In this document: piece by piece, positions 48,501 to 56,679 of the stretch
Layout: every line of letters starts with the position of its first letter
Numbering within the stretch: the first letter of the stretch is position 1
Source of the DNA: Corythucha ciliata
Taxonomy: Eukaryota; Arthropoda; Insecta; Hemiptera; Tingidae
Length of the DNA: 64,000 bases
Assembly (NCBI GenBank): GCA_038030265.1
Contig: CM075938.1
Coordinates: 52,631,189-52,695,188, forward strand
Direction of reading: 5' to 3'
The notes under the pieces: model-generated
The model's database searches: none
Told to the model about the DNA's origin: nothing
The model's input: only the letters and a program-made list of their open reading frames with translations
Program-made: the position numbers and the translations under genes

Positions 48501-51500
48501 AACTCATCGTTGAATGCGAAAAAATCGCAAAATTCATGACGAAAAAACAAGTAATTTTTTTTAGATAGATACGAGGAATCCTGTCGCCGGTATATTTAAT
48601 TAAAGATATAAATTAATTAACTGGGATGTCCGGACGACTCGGGAAGGCCCTGGGTGGGGTTTGCCTTTGTTCATTCCTCTCTCTCTGCGTCTCCCAAGGG
48701 CGTCACCGTGGCGCATTTGGTAGCGCACTGGACTAGCATTCCAGAGGTTACGGGTTCAAATCTTGCCGGGGAGCCCAATTTTTTCTCGAAGCTCTCAATG
48801 TGTTAGGTTTTGCCTTCCCGAGACGTCCGGACATCAGTTAATTAATTTATATCTTTAATTAAGTAATTATTTCCCTTTTTACCAGTGAATAAATGGTGCT
48901 AAAATTGAGAAAAATTGCTAATTCGCTGGTAAAATGAGGAAAAAGCGCTAACTCTTCTGCCTAAATGTGATAAAATTGCTAATTCGTAGATAAAGTTAAG
49001 AACAAGTGCTCATTTTCAAATTCGCTGCTCAAATTGAGAAAAAAATCACTAATTTATCGCTATATGTTGTGTGAATACTCTGTATTCACAAAAGGGTATG
49101 TATACGGTGTAGTCACATAATAGCGATGAATTATCACTTTTTTCTCAATTTAAGCAGCGAGTTTTTCTCGTATCATTTTCTGTGAAAATGAGCACTTGTT
49201 CTTAGCTTTGGCCACGAATTAGCGATTTTATCACATTTAGCCATAAGAGTTAGCGCTTTTTCTTCATTTTACCAACGAATTAGAATTTTTTCTCAATTTT
49301 AGCTGTAAACTGCGAATTTAAGCTGCTAAAATTGAGAAAAATCACTAATTCACTGATAAAATGGGAGAAAAGCTCTAAATTATAGTTAAATGCGAAATTA
49401 ATCGCAAAGTCATATCGAAAAAACAAATAATTTTTTCCCCGTTTTAGTAGCGAATGAACGGACTATTCACACATTGCGATGAATTAGCGCTTTTTTCTCA
49501 ATTTTAACCGAGTCTTGACGCCTTGACGCGGGGCCCCGGGCCGTCGGGCCCCCCGCCCCTGAAGACGGCACTGAGTCCTCTTAACCCGTATGATGAGCGC
49601 AGAGCTAGGAATGAGCGCTTTTTCGCAATTTTAGACACGAATACTAGCGTTTTTTAAAAACATTTTTGGTCGCGTACTTGCCCCAAATATTAGCAGACTA
49701 GCACCCTCCGCAGTAGCGCAGGTTCCGAATTCCGCATAACCCCATTATTGTGGTCAATTATTCTTTTTCTTTGTTCACTCCCACTTCTCTCGTCTTTATT
49801 TTGTTTTGTTATCCCTTTCTTCCTTGTTGTGTGACTTCCATGTTGTTAAACGCGTTCTCGATTATGGACCACCCACCCCCTTGAAAGCGGCCGCTACACC
49901 TTGGATACCGTTGTCAGCACCGCTGAGTGGGCGTGAACCCTGGGCAAGCCGGTTCCAACGGCGCTTATAATTTTCAATTTGAACTTTTTTTTTAGTTTTC
50001 AAGTTGGGGTCCTAATTTGAGAGCAAAATCACAAGTTTCCCGGCTTAAAACACGCGAAATTGACAGTTTTTTGTCTAATTTCGGCGAAATTGCGAGTTTA
50101 GCGTCTTAATTGAAGCAAATTTTCAGTTTTTGAGAACATTTTTGTAGCGGTAGGACCCAGGCTAGCAGGCCTGACGACAAAACTGCAACCTTTTTTTGGC
50201 AAATATCTGTGGAATTGGATGTTTCCAGGCACAATGTGTTCGCGAAATTGCTAGTTTCAGTAGTTCAGGTTCGTAATTTCAGTGAAAATGCAAGTTTCTG
50301 GGTTCAGTTTCGGGCTTAATTTCGGAGAAATTGCAAGTTTCGGGGCTTTTTTTTTCTAGTGATCGAGCGCCTGAAGCTTGTTGATACCCGTGATCCTTCT
50401 CCTCCACCCCACTATCAATAATAATAATGACAGTCTGTCATTATCACACGCTTTCATTGTTGAAACGAATACGCTGTAGGGCTCAGGAAAATGCGAAAAG
50501 CTGCCCACACTTCTGAATGGAGCCCATGCCTCTCCCCCCTACGCCTATATATCTCTATTGAAGCTGCCCACCCCTAGATCAAGCGCTGGCTTTGCCCTTT
50601 GATGACATTCTGTTTTTTTTTTAACCCCCGCCCTACCCCGCAGCCAACTTGGACAACACCATCGGAGCCGTGGGATCTCTGCCACAGTGTCTACCTCAAT
50701 TTCTTTTTCCCGTCGCCATCATTAGAATCGATCGGACGACCGAGGAGCCAGTCAGAGGACCCAATGGGTTGTGTGCGAGATGCGATCCAGGTAAATATGA
50801 ACACAGGCGGAGGAGGGGGGGGGGAATGATGTGAAAAATTTCGTTTTTACCGCGTCCAATGGTGTTTTCCAGGTGAGCCGGGCATGTTTGTCGGTTTAAT
50901 CAAGTCAAATGATCCTTCGCGACAGTTTCATGGTTATGTAAACAAGTCTGATTCGAAGAAAAAAGTGATTCACGATGTATTCAGCAAAGGAGATTCGGCT
51001 TTTGTGTCAGGTATTTAAAGCGTGGTGAATGTGACAGAGCTAATTTTAAACCATTGACGACCTTTTTTTTTCAGGGGATTTAATGGTTATGGACGAGTTG
51101 GGGTACATATTTTTCAAAGATCGCACTGGCGATACATTTAGGTATGAAATCAATGGAAAAATAATCGACGGGGCTGCTAAGAGTTGACTGGGGTTGTTTT
51201 TGTTTTTTTTCCTCCCCAGGTGGAAGGGTGAAAACGTCGCAACAAGTGAAGTTGAAGCGGTCGTAAGTGCCGTCGCCGGTCTTCGCGACTGTACCGTCTA
51301 CGGCGTTCAAGTGGGTGACCTCGAGGGGAAAGCCGGCATGGCCGCGCTTGTCGACACTGAAAAACAATTGGATCTGATGGCTCTCGCTCGCGCTTTGGAC
51401 GTCAGTCTTCCCAGCTACGCTCGCCCACTGTTTCTACGCGTCGTCGACAACGTCGAACTAACTGGAACGTATAAATTGAAAAAAATCGAATTCCGCGACC

Positions 51501-51616
51501 AGGGCTTCAACCCGAGCCTTGTGACCGACCGAATGTACTTCCGCCAAGGGTCGACCTTTGTCCCGCTCACTAAAACCCTGTATGACGCCATAATGGCGGG
51601 CGAGGTAAAACTGTGA
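30582..51616 (+). CDS. Fatp: Long-chain fatty acid transport protein, paralogue B (FATP/SLC27 family), complete
   Basis: Same role as the upstream paralogue: ATP- and CoA-dependent activation and uptake of long-chain fatty acids by a membrane-anchored enzyme. Exons: 30582-30751, 43127-43277, 43353-43590, 43655-43862, 43935-44136, 44205-44397, 50644-50790, 50873-51010, 51075-51141 and 51220-51616 (stop TGA). The sum is 1911 nt, 636 residues, the usual FATP length. Exon 1 encodes a hydrophobic N-terminal segment (about residues 7-45) followed by KTLPRDI; CG at its end joins A of exon 2 to give Arg57 and the run RFIYR. Motifs: [12 protein letters not shown] at 237-248, YHTAG at 283-287, VYGATEGN at 377-384, [13 protein letters not shown] at about 498-510, and GTYK with the A10-type lysine at 590. 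Every intron shared with paralogue A keeps its phase, but the last exon is one block where A has three. Introns 1 (12.4 kb) and 6 (6.2 kb) are large and repeat-filled. Start codon: first ATG of the exon, followed directly by the membrane segment. Confidence 0.95.
31880..33213. repeat. ~30-bp array, GCTAATTCGCGGCTAAAATT type, left part
   Basis: Degenerate units of about 30 bases (AAAATTGAGAAAACGCTAAT class). The segment 31815-32900 is almost identical to 61490-62570, and 33000-33215 is repeated at 35755-35953. Confidence 0.85.
33218..34802. mobile_element. Solo-LTR-like insertion, copy 1 (1585 bp)
   Basis: Begins TGACGCGGTGTGGCTTAATG and ends TTACCCGACGTCA, so the ends are TG...CA with a 5-bp inverted TGACG/CGTCA. 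Flanks AAGC (33214-33217) and GAGC (34803-34806) fit a 4-bp duplication with one change. The uninterrupted site is visible at 35945-35960 (GCTCAAGCATTGCATG). Inside are three units of a ~143-bp repeat (CAACAAGCGTCCGGAGTCTT) and a TATATAG at 34587-34593. No internal coding region, so it resembles a solo LTR. Minus-strand open frames here have no recognisable domain. Confidence 0.75.
34830..36360. repeat. ~30-bp array, right part of the hAT-like element
   Basis: Continuation of the array, including a second copy of the segment starting CATTGCATGTGGTGAACCAA (34806 and 35955). Not coding. Confidence 0.85.
36540..38990. repeat. Two adjoining short-period arrays (GAAATTGACAGTTT, then GCGAATCGTCAGTTTAGCC)
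   Basis: From 36540 to about 37110 the unit is GACGAAATTGACAGTTTT, roughly 22-30 bases. From about 37200 to 38960 the unit is CATTTTTAGGGCGCGAATCG (+ TCAGTTTAGC). Six consecutive units at about 37575-37755 measure 31, 30, 30, 30, 30 and 30 bases. Because 30 is a multiple of three, long open frames with repeating peptides arise; they are not genes. Confidence 0.88.
39140..39480. repeat. ~30-bp array, CCACGAAATTGG type
   Basis: Units such as GCCAAAACCACGAAATTGGG recur at about 30-33 bases. Confidence 0.7.
39740..40110. repeat. Cluster of CACCAATTTGTCC / ATATTGGTGG words, partly inverted
   Basis: GACAAATTGGTGGGCGGTCA at 39743 is mirrored near 40057 by CACCAATTTGTCCGCCCACC. Between 39920 and 40085 CCACCAAT(TTG/ATG) words alternate. 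Decayed inverted repeat; no gene. Confidence 0.55.
40240..40760. repeat. Remnants of element termini (G/C runs, CCGCCACTGG, CAGGGGCGTAC)
   Basis: CCTGGGACCGCCACTGG at about 40297-40313 looks like a right hAT-type end, and CCAGGGGCGTACAGCCTGAG at about 40583 like a left end. No matching partners with target duplications found. Confidence 0.35.
40790..42600. repeat. ~30-bp arrays, several spellings
   Basis: 40790-41600: CACTAAAACCAATTTCGTGG class. 41740-41990: GAAATTGACAATTTCCT. 42000-42560: GGCATTTCGCGTGAATGTTT. All short-period and degenerate. No exon of FATP-B is hidden here, because exon 1 (30582-30751) joins exon 2 (43127) in phase. Confidence 0.75.
44630..45570. repeat. 30-34 bp array, CTCACTAAAAACCAATTTCGC type
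   Basis: In intron 6 of FATP-B. Units GGCTCACTAAAACCCAAATT and variants recur about every 30-34 bases. Not coding. Confidence 0.8.
45590..46350. repeat. ~30-bp arrays (GAAATTGCAAGTTTC, then GCCAAACTGACTATTTGCG)
   Basis: To about 46030, GAAATTGCAAGTTTC units with a GGGCTAGCCGGCC spacer at about 45992. Then AAACTGACTATTTGCGTCCT units, which are the complement of the GCGAATCGTCAGTTTA array at 37.2-38.9 kb. Confidence 0.75.
46364..46650 (-). pseudogene. Non-LTR retrotransposon reverse transcriptase fragment
   Basis: The minus strand reads [16 protein letters not shown] (about 46590-46640), then [39 protein letters not shown] and KLLILF. These are RT motif 4 (PQGS) and the catalytic YADD with the following helix of jockey/CR1-like LINEs. 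Only about 90 residues remain, with a frame break between PQGS and YADD. It lies in intron 6 of FATP-B. Confidence 0.75.
46680..47440. other. Element terminus and short arrays; no gene
   Basis: CCTGGCTACGCCCCTG at about 46686 resembles a right TIR. 46840-47030 holds CACTAAAAACC-type units. The rest is unclassified. Confidence 0.4.
47440..48590. repeat. ~30-bp array, GAATTAGCGATTTTTCTCAATTTT type
   Basis: Degenerate units, for example GCGAATCAGCGATTTTCTCA at about 47780. A short unique stretch lies at about 47980-48300. Confidence 0.75.
48596..48862. mobile_element. 267-bp palindromic element with TTAA ends carrying a tRNA-like sequence
   Basis: TTAATTAAAGATATAAATTA at 48596 is mirrored exactly by TAATTTATATCTTTAATTAA ending at 48862. 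Arms of about 50 bp continue through TGTCCGGACGACTCGGGAAG / CTTCCCGAGACGTCCGGACA. TTAA at both outer ends could be target or TIR. The middle holds a tRNA-Ala-like sequence. The host DNA is a ~30-bp array that resumes on both sides. Confidence 0.8.
48702..48774 (+). tRNA. tRNA-Ala(AGC)-like sequence, probably tRNA-derived rather than functional
   Basis: A D-arm region GTGGCGCATTTGGTAGCGCA, a perfect anticodon stem CTGGA / TCCAG around the loop CTAGCAT (anticodon AGC, Ala) and a B-box-like GGGTTCAAATC follow in tRNA order and spacing. The acceptor stem pairs at only about five of seven positions and the T stem is weak, so it is probably a pseudo-tRNA or a Pol III promoter module inside the palindromic element. 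Confidence 0.55.
48863..49520. repeat. ~30-bp array with a local inverted arrangement
   Basis: To about 49060 units read GCTAATTCGCTGGTAAAATG; from about 49110 they read as the complement (CGAATTAGCGATTTTATCAC). The junction near 49080 makes an imperfect hairpin of about 450 bases. Confidence 0.7.
49520..50643. repeat. Unclassified sequence, then GAAATTGCAAGTTTC array
   Basis: 49520-49900: nothing recognised. 49915-50350: ~30-bp CGAAATTGCGAGTTTAGCGT units with GGGCAAGCCGG and CCCAGGCTAGCAGGCC spacers. Intron 6 of FATP-B ends at 50643. Confidence 0.6.
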
Positions 51617-52300
51617 CCTGCTTTGGTACAACGTAAGTAAATTAACAAACAAAAATGATAGAAATTCGTGTTAAAGCGTATTTTTAAGAATTCGCGTCAG
51701 GAATCTGAGCCACTTCCCCCCTCCTAATAATATTTTTGAAGACCCGGGCGTTTTGGCCAGAAACCTGTATCCGAAGAATGAACAAGTTTCACATAAACTC
51801 GGTCGGCATTTTCGGTCCGCAAATATTAACATTTTTACCAATTGAGCACCCCATGAAGCGAGTTGGTCGATTATTTTGCCGATTTATCCATTTCCAACTA
51901 ATGTTTCATCAACAAAAAATAACTAATTTTCTAGTCCGTTTTCCCTTAAAGTCTTCAAGTAATTAAAACAAGAAAACGTTCTGTGATATCTTATCCAAGG
52001 CATTTGGTTCTTATAAAACACCGTGTTGTTTCCTCGCTAAGTAATTTAATATCAAGCACATTCCACGATCTAAAAACAAAGGAAAATGACAGTAATAATT
52101 GGTAGCAATTAAACGAATTTCTCTGTTTCTCTCTTCTTACAATTGCTTGCCATTTTCGTTAAATTAAATAAATGCGACTGAATTCTTCATGTTACCTAAC
52201 AATTTTGTAAATTGATTACCGTAGCAATTAATTTTTTCATGTTTATTTCGTGAATAAATCAATAGATTGTCTATTTCGCATCGTTTTCCGAATTGAGGAC
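51617..52300 (+). other. FATP-B 3' flank with poly(A) signals
   Basis: AATAAA at 52167-52172 and 52253-52258 are candidate poly(A) signals for FATP-B. No other gene seen. Confidence 0.5.
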
Positions 52301-52309
52301 CCCCCCCCC

Positions 52310-53126
52310 CCGCCTGCCTGCTTATTATTGCTCATTGGGACATTTCGGTGAAAATGGCCAAAAAATAATGACCGGAAACTTGCGACTTCCCGAATATTGA
52401 ACCGCACACTCACAATTACATAACTTCAAATGCTATTTGTCATGCCTAGTCGTGGCCGGCTGGCCCAAAAATTGCTATTTTGCGGAAAAATATATAGTTC
52501 AAAAACATGCAATTTCATGAAAATGAAGACGAGAAACATCCATTTTCGCGAATTCTTTAAATTTAGTCTCAAAACTCTAATTTAGCAAAAATGAAGACAA
52601 GAAAATTTCAATTTCGAGTTACCCAAATAACAAATTTCAAACTGAAACTTCCAATTCCCAAATATTCGGCCTGAAAACTTCCAGTTTTTGGGATATAATT
52701 ATTCAACTCGCAAATGTTGCAAATTTGTGGCTGACGTCAGCTGCCGTGGCACCTAAATCCCAAACGTCATTCGCGTTCATCGCTAAAAACCAACAGTCAT
52801 TTGGGGGGGGGGGGGTTCCCGTCATCTTGTTGTTTTTCCGCCGTATAGTTTCCCTCCAATACTTATTGTAGAATTAATTTTCTCGTTACTTTCTTGGTAC
52901 CACGGAAATGGACGAAACGGCAGGAGGAGGGGGGAGCAGCCGAATGGGGCGGCAAAATTAAATTAGCCCAGGGACAGGGACGGTAACAAAGCAAGAACCG
53001 GGCCGGGGGCGGACGCCCACTTCGGCGGCGGTCACCGTTTGATGAAAAAAATTGTTGAAAATGAGGTGATGATATTGTGGTAGGGGGGGGGAGGGAGAAA
53101 ATGTACCTTTGCCCACCAATTAGGAA
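52310..53126. repeat. ~30-bp array (to 52750), then unclassified GC-rich stretch
   Basis: Units AATTTCATGAAAATGAAGAC recur to about 52750. 52900-53050 is GC-rich without a recognisable gene. Confidence 0.5.
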
Positions 53127-53233
53127 TACTTTAAAATTGTCATGGGCAGAGGCGTAGAGTTAGGGGGGGAGGCGATGGTTCACCTCGCCCCCCCCCCTAA
53201 CTCTACGCCTCTGCCAATGACAATTTTAAAGTA
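53127..53233. repeat. 107-bp hairpin with ~45-bp near-perfect arms
   Basis: TACTTTAAAATTGTCATGGG then CAGAGGCGTAGAGTTAGGGG are mirrored almost exactly by CCCCTAACTCTACGCCTCTG then CCAATGACAATTTTAAAGTA. The inner CAGAGGCGTAG / CTACGCCTCTG resembles the termini of the hAT-like elements in this window, so it may be a minimal two-ended derivative. Confidence 0.85.
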
Positions 53234-53257
53234 CATATGTAAGTAACGGTTTCCTTG

Positions 53258-53595
53258 AGCGCGCCTCGGTGGTGTAATGGATACAATACTCGCTTCGCAA
53301 CCCAGCGGGCCTGGGTTCGAATCTAGCTATTGCCCATTTCATCACTATAAGGCAGCGGCGAACTGTGACACGGCACACTTGGCTTCGTGTGGGCTTTCCA
53401 GGCGGTTGTGCATTCAACAAACCACGCACCGACCGAAACGCCCGCGTAGTACGGGTGTGAAGTGCACAGTTAGATCTGGGTGTGGCGTAGAAGCCCAATG
53501 GAGGCCTAGGCGCCTGCAGGGTTCAAAGCCCGGCGCCCCCAACAAAAAAAAAAAAAAGAAAGAAAGAAAGAAAGAAAGAAAAAAAAAAAAAAAAC
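53258..53595 (+). mobile_element. tRNA-derived SINE with A-rich (AAAG)n tail
   Basis: A Pol III A-box TGGTGTAATGG (53270-53280) and B-box GGTTCGAATCT (53314-53324) are spaced as in a tRNA head. The wording (GTGTAATGGATA, CTTCGCA) is closest to tRNA-Arg, but the cloverleaf is degenerate. An unrelated body follows and a tail of AAAG repeats and A-runs ends the copy at about 53595. No target duplication was pinned down. Confidence 0.75.
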
Positions 53596-54186
53596 GAGGC
53601 CACTGGAATTTGGTGCTATTTTTGAGCCTTTTTGTGTCATATCCTCCGCCATATTGGGCCGTTTTTGGATGGGCTCAATAACTTTTAAAGGAAGCTCGAA
53701 TCACGAAAAGCTCTAGGCGTCATTCACACTGAACTAGCACGCTGCATGCGCTGCTGCGCTGAACGCACGCGGCATGTGTCGCACGCCATACCTGCGTTCA
53801 CACTGAAATGGCAGGCGCTACGTGTCCTCTTTCCTCCAACCCACAACTCAAGTTTACTCAGTTCTCAGTTTCAGTTCGTTTTCGTTTGGTGCGGGTGATG
53901 GATCGAGGATCTGATTATTCTTCTGATGATGACGTTATCGCGCTTATTGGTTTAATTAGGCGCCGAAGGATGGGGGGAAAAAAAGAAGAAAGTGGCAACA
54001 TCCTTATTGGCGCAACGTCTACCAACACAGTCCTGCTACAGTATCGAAATTCCAACTTTTTTACAAAATGACTTGGTGAATTGGTAAAAGAGCCGTTGAG
54101 TCGACAAGATACCAACTTTCGATTTAGTGTTCCAGCTAAAGAAATACTGTTGATATTTCTGAGGTAAGTACCTAAAAATTGTATAA

Positions 54187-54319
54187 GGCCCCTTTCACAC
54201 GAGTTCAAAGATGTTCAAAAATATGTTCAATCTGATCACGAACAGAACCCTTCAGGCAGTGAACATGTTAATTTTTAAAAAATGGCTACTTTGATCCAAA
54301 AACTCGTGTAAAAGGCGCT
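54187..54319. mobile_element. 133-bp MITE with TAA duplication in the Harbinger intron
   Basis: GGCCCCTTTCACACGAGTT at 54187 is mirrored by AACTCGTGTAAAAGGCGCT ending at 54319; TAA flanks both ends (54184-54186, 54320-54322). Confidence 0.8.
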
Positions 54320-54589
54320 TAATAATAATAAGAGTATTAATGAAAAGCACCATTTTTGTGTCAAAAACGTATAATCCGAATGTGGAAAAGGGTAAAAGAA
54401 AATCGATGAATAAACAGTACTATGTATTTAAAAAATCGTAATAATAATAATCAAGCTCATTTATACAAATAATAATCAAAATCAAATCAAATGTGGTCGA
54501 TTGAATGATATTTTGCCATAGCCGTTACTATATGGCGTTCGTGCATTGTTGAGGAATGATGTAGACTCTGAGCTCCTGATTCTCAAAGA

Positions 54590-54880
54590 ATCCGTAGGAA
54601 AAGTGAGCCCTGACGGACGTGAATTCTGACCATCCTCGACAGGGGCTGATGACCCGGAAATAATTGTGCCCTGATTGACGAGAATGAAGACCACCCTCGA
54701 CAGGGGGTGACGACCCAGAAAGAGTTGCTGGATTCGAATGAAGAGTGTGCTCTGATGGACGTGAGTACAGAACATCTTCGACATTTCTCTAAGGCCAAAT
54801 ACTCGATGGATCCGAAGGAAGAATGTGCCCTGATTGGCGTGAGTGTTGACCATCTTGGACCATTCCGGGGGGTTAAGAAG
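54590..54880. repeat. 60-80 bp tandem repeat in the Harbinger intron
   Basis: GTGCCCTGATTGACGTGA-like words recur at about 54608, 54668, 54749 and 54828, each followed by GACCATCCTCGACAGG-like sequence. Open frames on both strands (for example 54482-54910 minus) follow the repeat and have no recognised domain. Confidence 0.6.
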
Positions 54881-54906
54881 GAGGGCTATCCGGTTCATGT
54901 GACAGT

Positions 54907-55362
54907 TCATCTATTAATTGCAACACTTTCGTTTTGAATTTCCTTTTTTTGGAAGGACCGAAAAAAGTCGAGATCAGGATTGTATTCTCTCTTTTGGGTC
55001 TTGGAGGTTATAAAATCCGTAACTGCTTCTTCAAATTGATCGGGCGGAGGAGTGGCTCTGGATCTTTTCCTTCCTGAAGTCGACGACGCTATCGAAGATG
55101 GAGTTTTCGGGTCGTTATCGTCTATCCTTGCCTCAAAGCATTCTGTTGGTGAAACATCTTCCTGCGTGGATGGCTCGTTATTCAGTACGGAAACTGAAGA
55201 AAGTGAACCAGATTGAGGTCTCGACTTTAGGTATGGCAATACAAATTGCATAACGTCCCATAGGTAGTGTTGGGCTATGCACTTCCATCGTCGTCCGGAT
55301 AATATCAGTCTAATTAATTTATTAATTAAAATACCGGCGACAGATTTATTCAGTATATCCAT
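54907..55362 (-). pseudogene. Probable second Harbinger protein (MADF/Myb-like), partial
   Basis: A 151-residue minus-strand frame inside the transposase intron. It contains LWDVMQFVLPYLKSR, like the end of a MADF DNA-binding domain, then a Ser/Pro/Lys-rich linker (TSGRKRSRATPPP) and a C-terminal FEEAVTDFITSKTQ / NPDLDFFRSF, which resembles the tail of Harbinger-associated MADF-BESS proteins. The N-terminal half of the MADF domain is not seen. Position and content fit the accessory protein that binds the transposon ends; the assignment is inference. Confidence 0.5.
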
Positions 55363-56679
55363 CTAATATTCCTTCGTTTTCTCTTTCAGGTATCTTGCTA
55401 CTGGTGACACATTCGCCTCTTTGTCGTTGCAGTTCTTCCGAGGGGTTTCGACTATAAGTAAGATAGTGGAAAACACCTCAAGAACTCTGTGGACAGTTCT
55501 TCAACCGTTGCGTGTATGGCCACTCCGAATGAAGAACACTGGTTGGAAATCAACCAAAGATACAACGAGCTTTCGAACGTCCCAAACTGCTTAGGATGTA
55601 TCGACGGAAAACACATAAGGATCAAACGTCCATTCAAAAGTGGTTCTGCGTTTTTTAACTACCACGACTATTTTTCTGTGGTGCTGATGGCTTGCACTGA
55701 TGCTGACGGGCTGTTTACATGGACAAGTGTGGGCAGGGGCGTAGGTACGAGGGGGGATATGGTGGATAGATCTCCCCCCCCCCAGAGCTACAAGTATACG
55801 AACGAAGAAGCACTAGTACCATAACGAAGAGCCCCATAAAATCTCCAAAAATGAGTGTTTCACGTTGAAATTAGGTTTAGCAGATTTTCTGGACTAGCTT
55901 TTTCCTTGGACTTCAGTCCCAACGCAGTAGTGTACCGAGGCAGGAGGAGGGGTTCGCCCCGGACCCTCTTTCAGACACAAATCGGTAATATTCGTGGCTG
56001 TAGCTGCCAAAAAGCGGTGATTCATGGTCTCGCGATGCAACTTCCAGACTAAAATTAAGAAAAAAAATCGCTGATTAGCGGTACTTGGAGGTCATTCTAC
56101 GAATAAATTGTGGAAATCAACGCAAAAGTGTTGTATTTGGGCAAACCCCGCGGTTAAAGTTGACGCGGTGTGGCTTAATGGGGGGTCGTTCGGACGACTC
56201 GAAGATGAGGGTTGAAGATGCAAGAATTTAACGGTCGCCACCTGTTGTTTGCTTTGGGTAACAGGCCCCAATATATTCTCAATATAATACAACTGATTAC
56301 AATTTGTTGGTGCGGAAGAAATAATAACAATGCGTTCCTTCAGCGATTTCCGGTCGTTCCGGTGCGTAGACTTCGCGACTTTCGGTCTGGTAGCGTCCCT
56401 TCGCGCTGTTGCAGATCCTCTTGTCGAACTAACGGTCCGTTAGCGTCCTCTGGTGCTGTCCGTAGTGTCTTCTTCGCCGGGTTCGGCAAGGACAGGGAAA
56501 GGTTTGGACAGGATCGGTTTTGCTCCATGAATTCTGGGGCAGACACAAGTGTCGCTAAGCCCCGTAGTATCTATCGAGTTCCACCGGGGGTGAGGGAACG
56601 AGAATGGCTGTTGACCGGAGTCGTCTCAACGGTCTGGCACGAATGCCTACCGGTGGTCAGGGCCACAATAGGGTTTCCC

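Larger units (their letters stand above)
53716..55733 (+). mobile_element. PIF/Harbinger transposon, left part only
   Basis: Begins at GGCGTCATTCACACTGAAC after a CTA that would be the 3-bp target; GCGTTCACACTGAAATGGCA repeats this motif subterminally at about 53793. It carries a two-exon transposase on the + strand and a second open frame on the minus strand inside the intron. The hAT-like element starting at 55734 cuts it; the right half is not in this window. Confidence 0.75.
53898..55733 (+). pseudogene. PIF/Harbinger (HARBI1-like) DDE transposase, broken
   Basis: Harbinger nucleases cut and paste the element together with a Myb/MADF partner. Exon 1 (53898-54163) begins MDRGSDYSSDDDVIALIGL; after an in-frame TGA at 54069-54071 it continues LGELVKEPLSRQDTNFRF. 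The donor GTAAGT at 54164 joins in phase to 55390, giving RYLATGDTFASLSLQFFRG and ISKIVENTSRTLW. A one-base shift near 55505 leads into MATPNEEHWLEIN, VPNCLGCIDGKHIRI (the first catalytic Asp of the DDE domain) and FNYHDYFSVVLMACTDADG. The frame is cut at 55733 by the next element. The stop, frameshift and interruption make it inactive. Confidence 0.85.

Noticed and set aside
53270..53340. Functional tRNA-Arg gene
   Set aside because: The A- and B-boxes fit but the anticodon and acceptor stems do not pair well and a SINE body with an A-rich tail follows directly.
53277..53681. 134-residue + strand open frame ending in a Lys-rich tract
   Set aside because: It is the SINE body and its AAAG tail.
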